A stretch of 64,000 nt of DNA from CBDBND01 sp965207985. GTDB taxonomy: Bacteria; Pseudomonadota; Alphaproteobacteria; Rhodospirillales; Rhodospirillaceae. The notes under the pieces were generated by a model. That model saw nothing but the letters and a program-made list of their open reading frames with translations. It did no database searches and was not told the DNA's origin. How positions within the stretch are numbered: the first letter of the stretch is position 1; each line of letters begins with the position of its first letter. Shown here piece after piece: positions 51,383 through 60,500 of the stretch. Location of the stretch: positions 1-64,000 of the forward strand of contig CBDBND010000031.1 in assembly GCA_965207985.1 (NCBI GenBank), in the 5' to 3' direction. The translations under genes and the position numbers were made by a program.

Positions 51383-51701
51383 GGGTAACTTAACCTACGG
51401 CGCCATGATGACGGTGGAGGGTCTGGCCGAAATCGCCACCTATGCCGAGGGTATAGGGCCGTGGAAAGTCTTGATTGCGCCCCAGGACCGGGAAGGCAAT
51501 CCGTTTCCCGCAACCGACTTGATAGAGAAGGCTCATACGGCAGGGCTGGTGGTTCACGCCTATACGTTTCGCGATGAACTTCAATACCTTATGAAGCCGT
51601 ACAACGCCGATCCCCTGGCCGAATACCGCCGTTTCTTTATCCTCGGCGTCGACGGCGTCTTTTCCGACTTTCCGGCTACGGCCCTGAAAGCCGTACCCTA
51701 A
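51372..51701 (+). pseudogene. Glycerophosphodiester phosphodiesterase, C-terminal fragment
   Basis: About 105 residues: 'TVEGLAEIATYAEGIGPWK', 'TDLIEKAHTAGLVVHAYTFRDE' and 'GVDGVFSDFPATALKAV'. These are the last barrel units of a GlpQ-type GDPD ('AH..GL.VH.YT.R', 'GVDG.F.DFP'). The N-terminal catalytic His and Glu residues are missing. The 5' side abuts the opposite-strand regulatory-domain gene, also truncated, in an 11-base overlap. An IS630 element is inserted about 70 bases downstream. Confidence 0.8.
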
Positions 51702-51864
51702 CCTCTAAACACAATTTGCCTCTTGATTTGAGGACAAAGCTGCGTCGAAATTCCACCATAGGGGAATTGGCTAGAGAGTTTTTTGATCTGACGGAATCGT
51801 TAGGGATTCCCAAAGTCTCTGTTTTCTGATTCAAGATGTGGGCTGGTGAAGGAGGCCAGCCTGC

Positions 51865-52245
51865 ATGACGAGACCTCTTTCGAATGATCTGCGACACCGG
51901 TTGGTTGCGGCGGTGGACGGCGGGATGTCGCGTCGGTCTGCGGCGAAGGTTTTTGGGGTTGCGCCCTCGACGGCGATCAAATGGGTTGATCAGTGGCGGC
52001 GGCGGGGTGATGTGCGGCCGCGGCCGCAAGGCGGGGACCGCCGCTCGCACCGCCTTGAAGCGTATGCCGAGGAGGTTCTGGCGCTTGTCGCCGAGACGCC
52101 GGACATCACCCTGGCCGAGATCGCGGCCTGTCTGGAGGAGGCCCACGGGCTTCGGGTTGCCTTGAGCACGGTCTGGCGGCTGCTCGACCGCCACGGCATG
52201 ACCTTCAAAAAAAACCGCGCACGCCAGCGAGCAGCAACGTCCTGA
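51865..52245 (+). pseudogene. IS630 transposase, helix-turn-helix part
   Basis: 'MTRPLSNDLRHRLVAAVDGGMSRRSAAKVFGVAPSTAIKWV' is the DNA-binding start. A winged helix follows ('ITLAEIAACLEEAHGLRVALSTVWRLLDRHGMTFKK'). An A8 run at 52207-52214 is a plausible slippage site: one base off, the frame reads 'KTAHASEQQRPDVLAR' as intact relatives do, but it then stops. The zero frame ends at TGA 52243. The catalytic part resumes in the zero frame at 52270, so a short deletion also seems to have happened between 52240 and 52260. Confidence 0.75.
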
Positions 52246-52269
52246 TGTCTTGGCGCGCAGCCCGGCCTG

Positions 52270-52722
52270 ATGCCGGAGCGGCTGGTCTTCATCGACGAGA
52301 CCGGCGCATCGACCAAGATGGCCCGGCGCTATGGCCGCGCGCCGCGCGGGCAGCGCTGCCAGGCCGCCATCCCTCACGGCCACTGGAAGACCACCACCTT
52401 CATCGGCGCGCTCAGATCGGACGGCATCACCGCACCCATGGTGCTCGACGGCGCAATGCACGGTGACGCCGTCCTTGCCTATGTCGAGCAAATGCTGGTC
52501 CCAACCCTCAAACCCGCCGACGCCGAACTCCGTTTCCTGCCACCCTACAGTCCAGACTTCAACCCCATCGAGATGGCCTTCGCAAAGCTCAAGGCCCTTC
52601 TGAAAAAGGCCGCCGCCAGAAGCGTCGACGACCTCCACGACGCCATTGCAACCGCCATCGACACAGTCACCCAAACCGAGTGCCAAAACTACTTCACTGC
52701 CGCAGGATATGACCGTGCGTGA
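52270..52722 (+). pseudogene. IS630 transposase, DDE catalytic part
   Basis: 'MPERLVFIDETGASTKMARRYGRAPRG' (first Asp), 'GAMHGDAVLAYVEQMLVPTL', and 'LRFLPPYSPDFNPIEMAFAKLKALLKKAAAR' (third acidic residue in 'NPIE'). In related elements an Asp-Asn motif ('V.DN...H') lies between the last two; here the sequence jumps from 'VPTLKPADAEL' to 'RFLPPYSPDFNPIE', so the segment with the second Asp has been deleted. The element is therefore probably unable to transpose by itself. Confidence 0.75.
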
Positions 52723-52741
52723 TCAGAAAATGCTCTAGTAT

Positions 52742-53581
52742 CTAGGGTGTGAACCCAATTCAATGTCTTGATTTTACCTAAGCAGGTGTGATTCACAGCC
52801 TCTTTTATTGGAGGCAAGAGTGGCACGATTTGATTTGACAGATGAGGAGTGGTCGGTGATCGGCCCACTTCTTCCCAAACAGGGGCGCGGTCCTCAGCGT
52901 AAGGATGACCGTCAGGTCTTGAACGGTATCTTCTATATTCTGCGCACGGGTGCCCCATGGCGGGACTTACCGGAGCGTTACGGCCCGCGGACCACGGTCT
53001 ATAACCGCTACACCCGATGGGGTGAGCGGGGTGTATGGCAAGGCATTTTCGATGCTCTTGCCAAGCAGTGCGAGGACAGTCTGATCTTCATTGACAGTTC
53101 CATCGTCAAGGCTCACCGCGCAGCGGCAGGGTCAAAAAAGGGGGCTTGGCAGAAGGTATTGGACGCTCACGCGCGGGTCGCACAAGTAAGGTTCACGCGG
53201 CCGTAGATGCCAAGGGCCGCCCGCTCCGGCTGGACATCACCGGCGGGCAGGTCCATGACAGCCAAGCCATGGGCTCTTTCCTGGATTGGGAAAAGGCCCC
53301 GCTCGCCATCGTCGCTGATAAGGCCTATGGCACCGCCAAAATCAGGCAGCAGATCGCCGATGAAGGAGCGCTGGCTGTCATTCCTTCAAAGAGCAACGCG
53401 CGTCATCCTATCCCGCACGATCCAAACCTCTATGCCCAAAGGACCATCGTCGAGCGGTTCTTCTGCAAGATGAAAGACATGCGCCGATTAGCAACGCGCT
53501 TCGAGAAATCAGCCAAAAACTTCCTCGCAATGATCCAACTCTTCGCCATAAGATGCTGGATCAATTGAGCCCACACCCTAG
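52742..53581 (+). mobile_element. IS5-family (IS427-type) insertion sequence, copy 2
   Basis: 840 bp, same ends and content as copy 1 at 32912. Flanked on both sides by TAT (52739-52741 and 53582-53584), a three-base target duplication as expected for IS1031/IS427 relatives, so this copy is still in its original insertion site. It lies between the IS630 element and a glycosyltransferase-like gene. Confidence 0.92.
52820..53568 (+). CDS. IS427-type transposase, OrfA-OrfB by programmed -1 frameshift (copy 2)
   Basis: Same two-frame gene as in copy 1: OrfA from GTG 52820, OrfB ending at 53568, with the A-AAA-AAG slippery site near 53136. The translated frames are identical to copy 1 throughout. 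Near-identity of the two copies implies recent transposition, and hence that this IS family may still be active in this strain. Confidence 0.85.
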
Positions 53582-53626
53582 TATAAGTGTTGACTGCAAA
53601 TTCTTCATTCACAGGCATTCAATAAC

Positions 53627-54481
53627 GTGACGCCCATCAATTTCGTTTCTTTTTGCTGTTATGACCCGGGGTTTTGGGGTGGATACATGGAAACGGACGC
53701 ACCGCGAGATGTGGAAGTCATTGGTTACTTGAATAAATCGATTCAAAAATACCATCCAGGTTCCAAGTTAACCGTTATCACAAACAAACCAGATGCTTTT
53801 GCTGAAAAGTACCAAGATCTCACTTTGGTGGAGCGGATCATCAATTCAGAAGAGTTGATGTACGAACGGACCAAGGCCTATGCAGAATACGTTGCGACAA
53901 ACGCGGATGGTCATCTGATCGCATTTCTAGATGCTGATTGTCTGCTGATTGATGCCCTTGATGACCTCGCTGCCCTTGACTTCGATATGGCGCTTTCCTG
54001 TTTAAAAAGCGGATACGGTCGCCCCGCCACACTCGATGATCTGGGCATGCTGACGTTCGGCAATGCCTCACCGATCAATGGTGGTGTCGTATTTTCACGG
54101 TCGACACCGGCGGCGATCAAGACTTGGGAGTTAATTGTAGAAACCTATGACCAGCTGGCCGCCATGGGAGAAGGCTTCTTTATTGGCCGGGAGCACTTAT
54201 TGCTGTCCGACGACTTGTCATCCATAAAGAAATGGGGAGGCGATCAGTTTGCATTGATGTCGGTCTTCGGCCGGTACCTGATTCCAGACTTTCCAGATCA
54301 AGCAACAGTAAACGATGCCCGGGTCCTATTTCTGGATGCTCAGGTCTTTAACGCCACGCCAAAAGTCGTCGAAAAAGGTATACGTTTCGATAGCGCCATA
54401 CGTCCGAAAATCATTCATATGAAAGGGACGAAGAAAAAGAAATTTATCCCACTCATCGCGAAACGCTTCGGCGTTACTTAA
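53627..54481 (+). CDS. GT-A fold glycosyltransferase-like protein
   Basis: 284 residues from GTG 53627. N-terminal strand 'INFVSFCCYDPGFWGGYMETD', then 'YLNKSIQKYHPGSKLTVITNKPD', 'AYAEYVATNADGHLIAFLDADCLLIDAL' (the D-x-D metal/sugar-nucleotide motif), and 'FGNASPINGGVVFSRSTPAAIKTWELIV' (acceptor-side 'NGGV'). 'WGGDQFALMSVFGRYL' supplies a late Asp ('GDQ'), and 'IIHMKGTKKKKF' the final His. The layout resembles GT8/GT32-like or nucleotide-diphospho-sugar transferases. No glycan cluster lies next to it. Its promoter side is only 46 bases from IS copy 2. Confidence 0.7.
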   Translation: MTPINFVSFCCYDPGFWGGYMETDAPRDVEVIGYLNKSIQKYHPGSKLTVITNKPDAFAEKYQDLTLVERIINSEELMYERTKAYAEYVATNADGHLIAFLDADCLLIDALDDLAALDFDMALSCLKSGYGRPATLDDLGMLTFGNASPINGGVVFSRSTPAAIKTWELIVETYDQLAAMGEGFFIGREHLLLSDDLSSIKKWGGDQFALMSVFGRYLIPDFPDQATVNDARVLFLDAQVFNATPKVVEKGIRFDSAIRPKIIHMKGTKKKKFIPLIAKRFGVT

Positions 54482-54617
54482 TGCCTCACCTTTGTGCGCT
54501 GTCGCCGGGACAGTAGTCAGACAAAAATTGGAAAAGTTAAAGCGAACCCGTTGTTTGTTGATGCCCGGTATTAATCGGTTGTTGGCCAACCGTGGCTTAG
54601 ATCAATACGAAGTGTGA

Positions 54618-55529
54618 TCAATTCGTTTTGTCAGTCAAAAGCAAAGATTTCAGGGTGGTAAGCTCTTCCGTTGAAAGCGTCAGGGCAATATTGAGATAGC
54701 GCTCGATCGAGCCATAGTCCCGATCAATGACTATATACATGGTCTCAAGGTAGACCGGAGCCACGCCCACCAAAGGAAACATGGTCTCCGCCCGTATATC
54801 TCTTCCATACCGGGCACCAAAAGCCTCGGCCATGCGTACGGCCGACCCCTCCGCATTTACCGCCGCGTTGGTCAACATGTAGTCGTCCATGATGGTTTGT
54901 CGAGGAACACCGATGGCTCCAAGAATCAGCGCCGTAGCGATGCCCGTGCGATCTTTCCCCGCTGTACAGTGGAAAAGAACGGCACCGTTATCCGCCAGGA
55001 TGGCATCGAATAAGAACCGGTATTCTGCCGTCGCTTCAGCCGGAATGGCACGGTACATATTGAGAAACGTGTTGTGAAAATCGTTTTCTTCAAAAGCGCC
55101 GGTGCGGAGAAATCGTGCTAGCGACGCCGACCAATCGCCTGTCGTGCCGCCGATGGGGAGAAGAACAAAACGCGGAACGCCTTCGCCAGTCCATGACGTT
55201 TCAGCCATAGACCGTTCGACATTTGAGCGGAAGTCGATAACGGTGCGGATATCCCTTTGCCGCAGTTTCGCTTTGTCGGCATCCGTCAGGTTCGCCAGAT
55301 TGTCGGACCGGTACACTTTTCCCCACCTGACAAACCTGCCGTCTTTGGTTTCATAGCCCCCGAGATCTCGCAAATTCCGCGGGCCATCCAAATCAACTAG
55401 ACGGGCAAAGGCGGGACCATGAGACTCATCTGCCAGGGCCAAGGAAGCCGTAAGCAGCAGTGCTGCGCCAACAGACGCAACCAAACAACCTACGGCTTTC
55501 CCCATTCCTTGAGATTTTGCCAAAGGCAC
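54618..55529 (-). CDS. Exported tyrosine/lipid phosphatase (Y_phosphatase3 family)
   Basis: 303 residues. The signal peptide is 'VGCLVASVGAALLLTASLALA'. Then 'LVDLDGPRNLRDLGGYETKDGRFVRWGKVYRSDNLANLTDADK', the family's N-terminal block. The catalytic P-loop is 'GAVLFHCTAGKDRTGIATALIL' (Cys, Arg and the Lys-Asp of the C-x-A-G-K-D-R-T-G type, which includes LipA/MptpB-like phosphatases active on phosphoinositides as well as phosphotyrosine). It would act in the periplasm. Same strand as trxA downstream-to-upstream order; 39 bases separate it from the trxA stop. Confidence 0.88.
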   Translation of the reverse strand: MPLAKSQGMGKAVGCLVASVGAALLLTASLALADESHGPAFARLVDLDGPRNLRDLGGYETKDGRFVRWGKVYRSDNLANLTDADKAKLRQRDIRTVIDFRSNVERSMAETSWTGEGVPRFVLLPIGGTTGDWSASLARFLRTGAFEENDFHNTFLNMYRAIPAEATAEYRFLFDAILADNGAVLFHCTAGKDRTGIATALILGAIGVPRQTIMDDYMLTNAAVNAEGSAVRMAEAFGARYGRDIRAETMFPLVGVAPVYLETMYIVIDRDYGSIERYLNIALTLSTEELTTLKSLLLTDKTN

Positions 55530-55568
55530 CTTTCTTCCTAATGTGGATCGCGCGGTGGTATTCGCTTT

Positions 55569-55892
55569 TCAGGTGATTGACGATTCAACCCATTCGACCA
55601 GTTTGCTCTTGGGTAAAGCGCCAACCTTTGTCGCAGAAACTTCACCGTCCTTGAACAAAATCAAAGTCGGGATGCCGCGCACACCATACTTGGACGGCGT
55701 ATCGGGATTATCGTCAATGTTGACCTTAGCGATGGTCACCTTTTCGCTCATCTCTTGGTCGATTTCGTCAAGAATGGGGCCGATCTGCTTGCAGGGGCCG
55801 CACCACTCCGCCCAAAAGTCCACCAAAACGGACCCTTCAGCTTTGAGCACATCGGCTTCAAAGGAGTCGTCGGAAACATGTTTCATAACCAT
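55569..55892 (-). CDS. trxA: Thioredoxin
   Basis: About 107 residues; ATG 55892 chosen, ATG 55886 ('MKHVSDDSF') is equally possible. 'VLVDFWAEWCGPCKQIGPILDEI' holds the WCGPC redox centre, 'KVNIDDNPDTPSKYGVRGIPTLILFKDGEV' the cis-Pro, and 'VGALPKSKLVEWV' the C-terminal helix. A general cytoplasmic disulfide reductant. Normally between folC and addA in this order of genes; still next to addA apart from a small gene and a Rieske gene. Confidence 0.97.
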   Translation of the reverse strand: MVMKHVSDDSFEADVLKAEGSVLVDFWAEWCGPCKQIGPILDEIDQEMSEKVTIAKVNIDDNPDTPSKYGVRGIPTLILFKDGEVSATKVGALPKSKLVEWVESSIT

Positions 55893-56029
55893 CAATCCTT
55901 ACGTGTTGTGAGGGTTGGGCGGATCGCCCGTCGTTGACCCAATCTAGGAACGCCCCACACCACCGTCAAGAAAGCGTCCTTTCACAGCGCCGTGAAGTTA
56001 GCCCGTGGCCGTCCCTCAGACACCGATGC

Positions 56030-56227
56030 CTACGAATCTGAATTCGGCCGCATCTGTACAGCCAATTTCATAAGTCGGTTGGCCTTTTCGATCATGTCTT
56101 GCGCACCGTGAGCGCGTCCTTCCTCCAGAAGCTCCGCTGCGATGGCCTCAAGATTGTCCGCCATTTCAGCGTAGTCAGGGGTAGCATCCCGTGATGCATG
56201 GCCATTATTGCTGTCATTCATTTTCAA
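56030..56227 (-). CDS. Small hypothetical acidic-helical protein
   Basis: 65 residues. A disordered start ('NDSNNGHASRDATPD') is followed by one amphipathic helix pair, 'YAEMADNLEAIAAELLEEGRAHGAQDMIEKANRLMKLAVQMRP'. No family recognised. It lies on the same strand as trxA, between trxA and a terminator hairpin. Coding status is plausible (good helix periodicity, sensible codon use) but unproven. Confidence 0.5.
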   Translation of the reverse strand: MKMNDSNNGHASRDATPDYAEMADNLEAIAAELLEEGRAHGAQDMIEKANRLMKLAVQMRPNSDS

Positions 56228-56248
56228 CTCATTCTTCAGTCGGCACAG

Positions 56249-56277
56249 AAAAGGGGGCAGTCACAAGACTGCCCCCC
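56249..56277 (-). terminator. Rho-independent terminator downstream of the Rieske gene
   Basis: On the minus strand a 10-bp stem GGGGGCAGTC / GACTGCCCCC with a 4-base loop (56253-56276) is followed by TTTT. It ends the transcript of the Rieske oxygenase gene, whose stop is about 85 bases upstream. Confidence 0.85.
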
Positions 56278-56360
56278 CGAAATTTGGCGTTCTTATACTG
56301 TTAGAGGCCTGTAAGACAGTAACGCTTAGTGCGCATGTGTGGTTTGCAGATAGCGGATGG

Positions 56361-57452
56361 CTAGCTTCGCCACTTAAGCGTTATTGGTCTTATGGGGTTG
56401 TTGAAAGGCCGGTTTTCCGCCTGAGCGCGCTGCCATTCCCGTTTGAGACGGTAGTACCAGCGGATCTGCTGATCCGCATCCTCCACCAACATAGTTTGTG
56501 GTCCAAATTTTTGGCCATCGCGCATGTCTTTGACAGCATCCGCATCCTGGCCGAGAAATCGCTTTGCAACCGTGCGCACCAGTGCGCGTAGCAATGGACC
56601 GCCGGGAACATCCCAATACATCACATGATGCACGACCGTAGCGGACTCCGTAACCGGCGTACACGCGGTTAGTCCGCAATAGGTAAACCGACCTGTTGTC
56701 GCATGTTCGATGCGAACGCCCGGCAAACTGTAGGTGATTTCTGTTTCCGGTGCGCCGCCGAGAAACAATCTATAGGCCCGGGCATTGCCCGACGCTGTAT
56801 GCCTGTCCATGCGCCATCCCAGCGGCGCCGGTGAAAACGATTTTTCTTTTGGCCGCACATCACGATGGCCGCGCCAAAGCGACGATGCATGAACAAACGC
56901 ACCATGAGCCGGGTCCATCAATCCGGTAATGGCGAGGTCGACGGAGCAGTTAAAGGTTTGACGCAAGTAGACTTGAACCTTGTTTCCCACATCCGGCACA
57001 AGGGGCACCGGTGGCAGGGGATCACCTGAAGGTCCCATAAAAATCCACAACACACCCTGGCTCTCCCGCACCGGATAGGTTTGCGTCTTGATGTCTTCCG
57101 GCTGCGGTTTTTGATCCGGAAATTGCGAGGGGATGGCGGTGCATTGACCTTGGGTAGTGAACCGCCAGCCGTGGTAGGGGCACTCCACTTCCGTGCCGTC
57201 GAAGTGCCCGCGCGACAGCAAAGTACCGCGGTGCGGGCACGTGTCGCGCATGGCAACGGCCGATCCGTTACCGTCGCGGCCGATCAGCACCGGTTCGTTC
57301 AACAATGTGCGGTGGTGGATGGAATTTCTTTTTATGTCACTGGATGCCGCTGCCACATACCAGAACCCAGTGAGAAAGGAGGAGTCCGCAAGGGACTCGT
57401 CGTCATCGGACTCTCTCTCTAAATGAGAGGCTGGTGCGTCTTGATCCTTCAT
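56361..57452 (-). CDS. Rieske non-heme iron oxygenase
   Basis: 363 residues. N-terminal Rieske domain: 'DTCPHRGTLLSRGHFDGTEVECPYHGWRF', the C-x-H...C-x-x-H ligands of the [2Fe-2S] cluster. Catalytic domain: 'NCSVDLAITGLMDPAHGAFVHASSLW', with the D-P-x-H-x-x-x-V-H facial triad region for mononuclear iron. The size and the absence of a second subunit suggest the homo-oligomeric vanillate-demethylase / PaO-like group. A reductase partner is not in the window. Inserted between addA and trxA, which are usually neighbours. Substrate unknown. Confidence 0.87.
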   Translation of the reverse strand: MKDQDAPASHLERESDDDESLADSSFLTGFWYVAAASSDIKRNSIHHRTLLNEPVLIGRDGNGSAVAMRDTCPHRGTLLSRGHFDGTEVECPYHGWRFTTQGQCTAIPSQFPDQKPQPEDIKTQTYPVRESQGVLWIFMGPSGDPLPPVPLVPDVGNKVQVYLRQTFNCSVDLAITGLMDPAHGAFVHASSLWRGHRDVRPKEKSFSPAPLGWRMDRHTASGNARAYRLFLGGAPETEITYSLPGVRIEHATTGRFTYCGLTACTPVTESATVVHHVMYWDVPGGPLLRALVRTVAKRFLGQDADAVKDMRDGQKFGPQTMLVEDADQQIRWYYRLKREWQRAQAENRPFNNPIRPITLKWRS

Positions 57453-57508
57453 AGCTGGATGGTGACGCGCCAGAGAAGAAAATCAACCCTGTGCCGTGTG
57501 TTTAAGGC

Positions 57509-60500
57509 TCAGCCAACGGTTTGTCGCCACGCCTGATCGAGAATGCCCTGCGGCAGTTCGATGACGGAAGGGCCGTCGGTCCACAGAAGCAAACAACGAA
57601 CCGTGTGGTCGGGATAAATCGCCTGCAACGCAGACCGGTATGACGCCATTTGAACAACATAAGCTTGACTGACATCTTCCGCTTTATCCGGCGGTGGTCT
57701 GTTGGTTTTGTAGTCGATGATCAACACGTCAGTATCGGTGACAACGAGGCGGTCAACCTGACCGGAGATCACCCGCCCGTCCACCAGTCCTGTCACCGGC
57801 ACTTCCGCCTTAGAGTCCGGACCGTACAAGGGCGCATAGGCTTTATGGGAGAGCACAGCCAAGGTTTCGTCGGTCCAGGCCGCAATGTGTTTCTTGCTCA
57901 AATTCCAGCACCGCTGCGACAGAAATGCCTCAGCCGTCTTGCGGCGGGATTCAACGGGAAGATCGGGAAGGCTTTGCAAAAGTCGGTGAATGAGAAGACC
58001 CCGTTGAAACCGATTGGTGACGTCTTCAGCGCGAGGAGAATGAACGGGCGGGTTTTCGAGAACTGGTTGTGACGGCGTCAAAGGTTTCGGCGGCGCGGGT
58101 TCTTCCGGTGCGACGGTTTCGGCAAAGGGCGGCACGGCGTCGATGATGGGAATTTCGTCTTCCGGCATGGCACCGCCTTCGGGCGGTTCCGATTGGTCTC
58201 CCGTCAGCCGAAGCACTTCGCCGGACGTCCCAAAGGTATCCGCCAGAACAGGGTCATTTACCGTTTCCATGAGAGGGGCGAGGGCGTCGCGGATAAGAGT
58301 GTACCAGCAGTGGGCCGGTGCCGTCCGCCGCGTGTTCCAACCGCAAATGTAGAGACGGTCTTCGGCCCGCGTCATGGCGACGTAAAGAAGGCGGCGATAT
58401 TCACGATCGCGCGCGGTGTCTCCGTCGTCTTTAAGCGCTGACGCCAAGGCGTTACGGTCCGCCGCCCGCGGTGTCCATAAACACAGAGGCGCGCCATCTT
58501 TTGCCGTGGTCCAGAAAACAGACTCGCTTTGAGCCGGTGTCTGCAGCGTATCGGGTAAAAAGACGATCGGTGCCTGCAGTCCCTTGGCTCCATGGACGGT
58601 CATCACCCGCACAGCATTGCGGCTGGCCTGTTCCAGGTCTCGTTTTACTTCTAAGCGGCCGTGCTCAAGCCAATGCAAGAAGCCTTCCAAGCTCGGAACA
58701 TGCAACCGTTCATAGGCCAACGCCTGGGCAAGAAACTCGTCGATGGGGTCATCCGCGTCCATACCCAGCCGGCTAAGCAGTTTTTTGCGCCCATCGAGCG
58801 CGGTGAGGACATGGGCGTAAAGAGCGAAGGGAGAGCGAAAGTCCGTTTCGTCCAATAAATCTCTCAACAGGGTGTGGGCTTCGCCGAAAACGGAGTCCGC
58901 ACCGGCGTGATCGCTCACCGCGCTCCACAAGGACCGGTCGCCACGGCCATAGGCCAAATCAAACAATTGCTCTTCGCTTAAACCGATAAGCGGGCTCTTG
59001 AGTAACGTGGCCAGAGTGAGATCATCTTGCGGCAGCAACAAAAACCGACCGAGAGCGACCAAATCCATCACCGCCATTTGTTCGATCAGAATCATACGGT
59101 CGACACCGGCAACTGGGATATGGAGGTCCTTCAGGGCACGGACCAGACTGTCGACAAAACCGGTGCGCCGGCGTACCAGCACCATGATGTCTCCCGGCGC
59201 GACGGGTCTGTTTTTGGAGTCCAATGTTTCATTGGCACAGAGGTACGCAATCTTTTTAGCGATCAGCCGGGCCAGTCGAGATTCGGCGGATTCCCCGTGC
59301 AGCCGTTCCACCGGAGGCTTCCACGGCGTTGGCTCGTCGGCGTCGTCCGGGTCCATGGGCGGCCAAAGTTCAACCAGGCCGCCCTGACCTTGCCGGGCCG
59401 CAAGATGAACCATGTCTTCGCCACTCAAAATGACTCCGTCCTGTGCCGCCTGTGCTGAAAACACGGCGTCAACCGCACGCAAAACGGCAGGGGTTGAGCG
59501 GAAGGACACATCCAAAGAGACGTCGGTCCACGATTGGCCGATGCCGTTGACCCGATCAGAAAAATACTGCTGCATGTGATCAAAGTTCTCCGGTGCAGCA
59601 CCTTGAAAGCTGTAGATGGACTGTTTGCGGTCTCCCACGGCGAAGACGGTGCGGACTTCGTCGGTCCGGTCTTCGTGACGGCCTTCGCCGCTGAAGAATT
59701 CGTCCGTAAGCGCTTTGACCACGGCCCACTGATCCGGGCTGGTGTCCTGGGCTTCGTCGATCAAGATGTGGTCAAGGCCGCCGTCTAACTTAAACAGAAC
59801 CCATGTCGCAACGCCCGGCCGTTCCAACAAAGCGCGGGTGCGTTGAATCAGGTCATTGTAATCGAGGCGGGCGAAAGCGGCCTTGCGGTCGTCGTATTCT
59901 TCAAGAAAGGCGTGACCCAATGTCAGCAGCGCTTCCGTTGCCACCGCCGTCTCGACCGAACGGAGTCGGTCAAGCACGGCGCAAAGGCGTTCTGCTTCTT
60001 CAATGAGGGTGGTGAGAATGTCGGCGTCGGCGTCGGTGACTTTTTTGGTGGCAAGTTTTGCCCGGACAGTACCCGCCGCCGTCAAGTAAGCGTTCGTGTA
60101 ATCGTCAAACATTGCCATTCTGTCGGTTTTGTTGGCTGTAAGCCAGGCGCTGAGGACTGCACCGCGCTCCGCATCCGTTTTTGATCCACCAGCGAGAGCC
60201 GCGGCGGCGTTGGTCAACGCTTTTTTGTCGAAAGACGTGTTGGTGCAAGCCTTACGGAGCACCATGTCGGCGGATTCTTTCGGCGACAAACCCAGTTCCG
60301 TTCTAAGTGCACCGACCGCCCGGAAGACGGTGCCGTGTGCCGTCAGTAGCCGTTCTAATTTGTCGCGGGCGTTGGTCAAATCCTCCATTAGGTCCGGAAA
60401 GCGGAGCTCATGGATGCAGCCGACAATGACACCCAGCGCTTTGGCCAAACGTTTTTCTCGTCCGTCATGGGCGCGCGAGATCACCGCTTCTTCCGCCGTA

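Larger units (their letters stand above)
51774..52735 (+). mobile_element. IS630-family insertion sequence, nearly complete
   Basis: The ends are inverted: GAGAGTTTTTTGATCTGACGG on the left and, reversed from the right end, GAGCATTTTCTGATCACGCAC. Both are preceded by TA (51772-51773 and 52736-52737), the target duplicated by this family. It contains a transposase in two pieces (separate entries). IS427-type copy 2 is inserted six bases beyond its right end. Confidence 0.82.
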
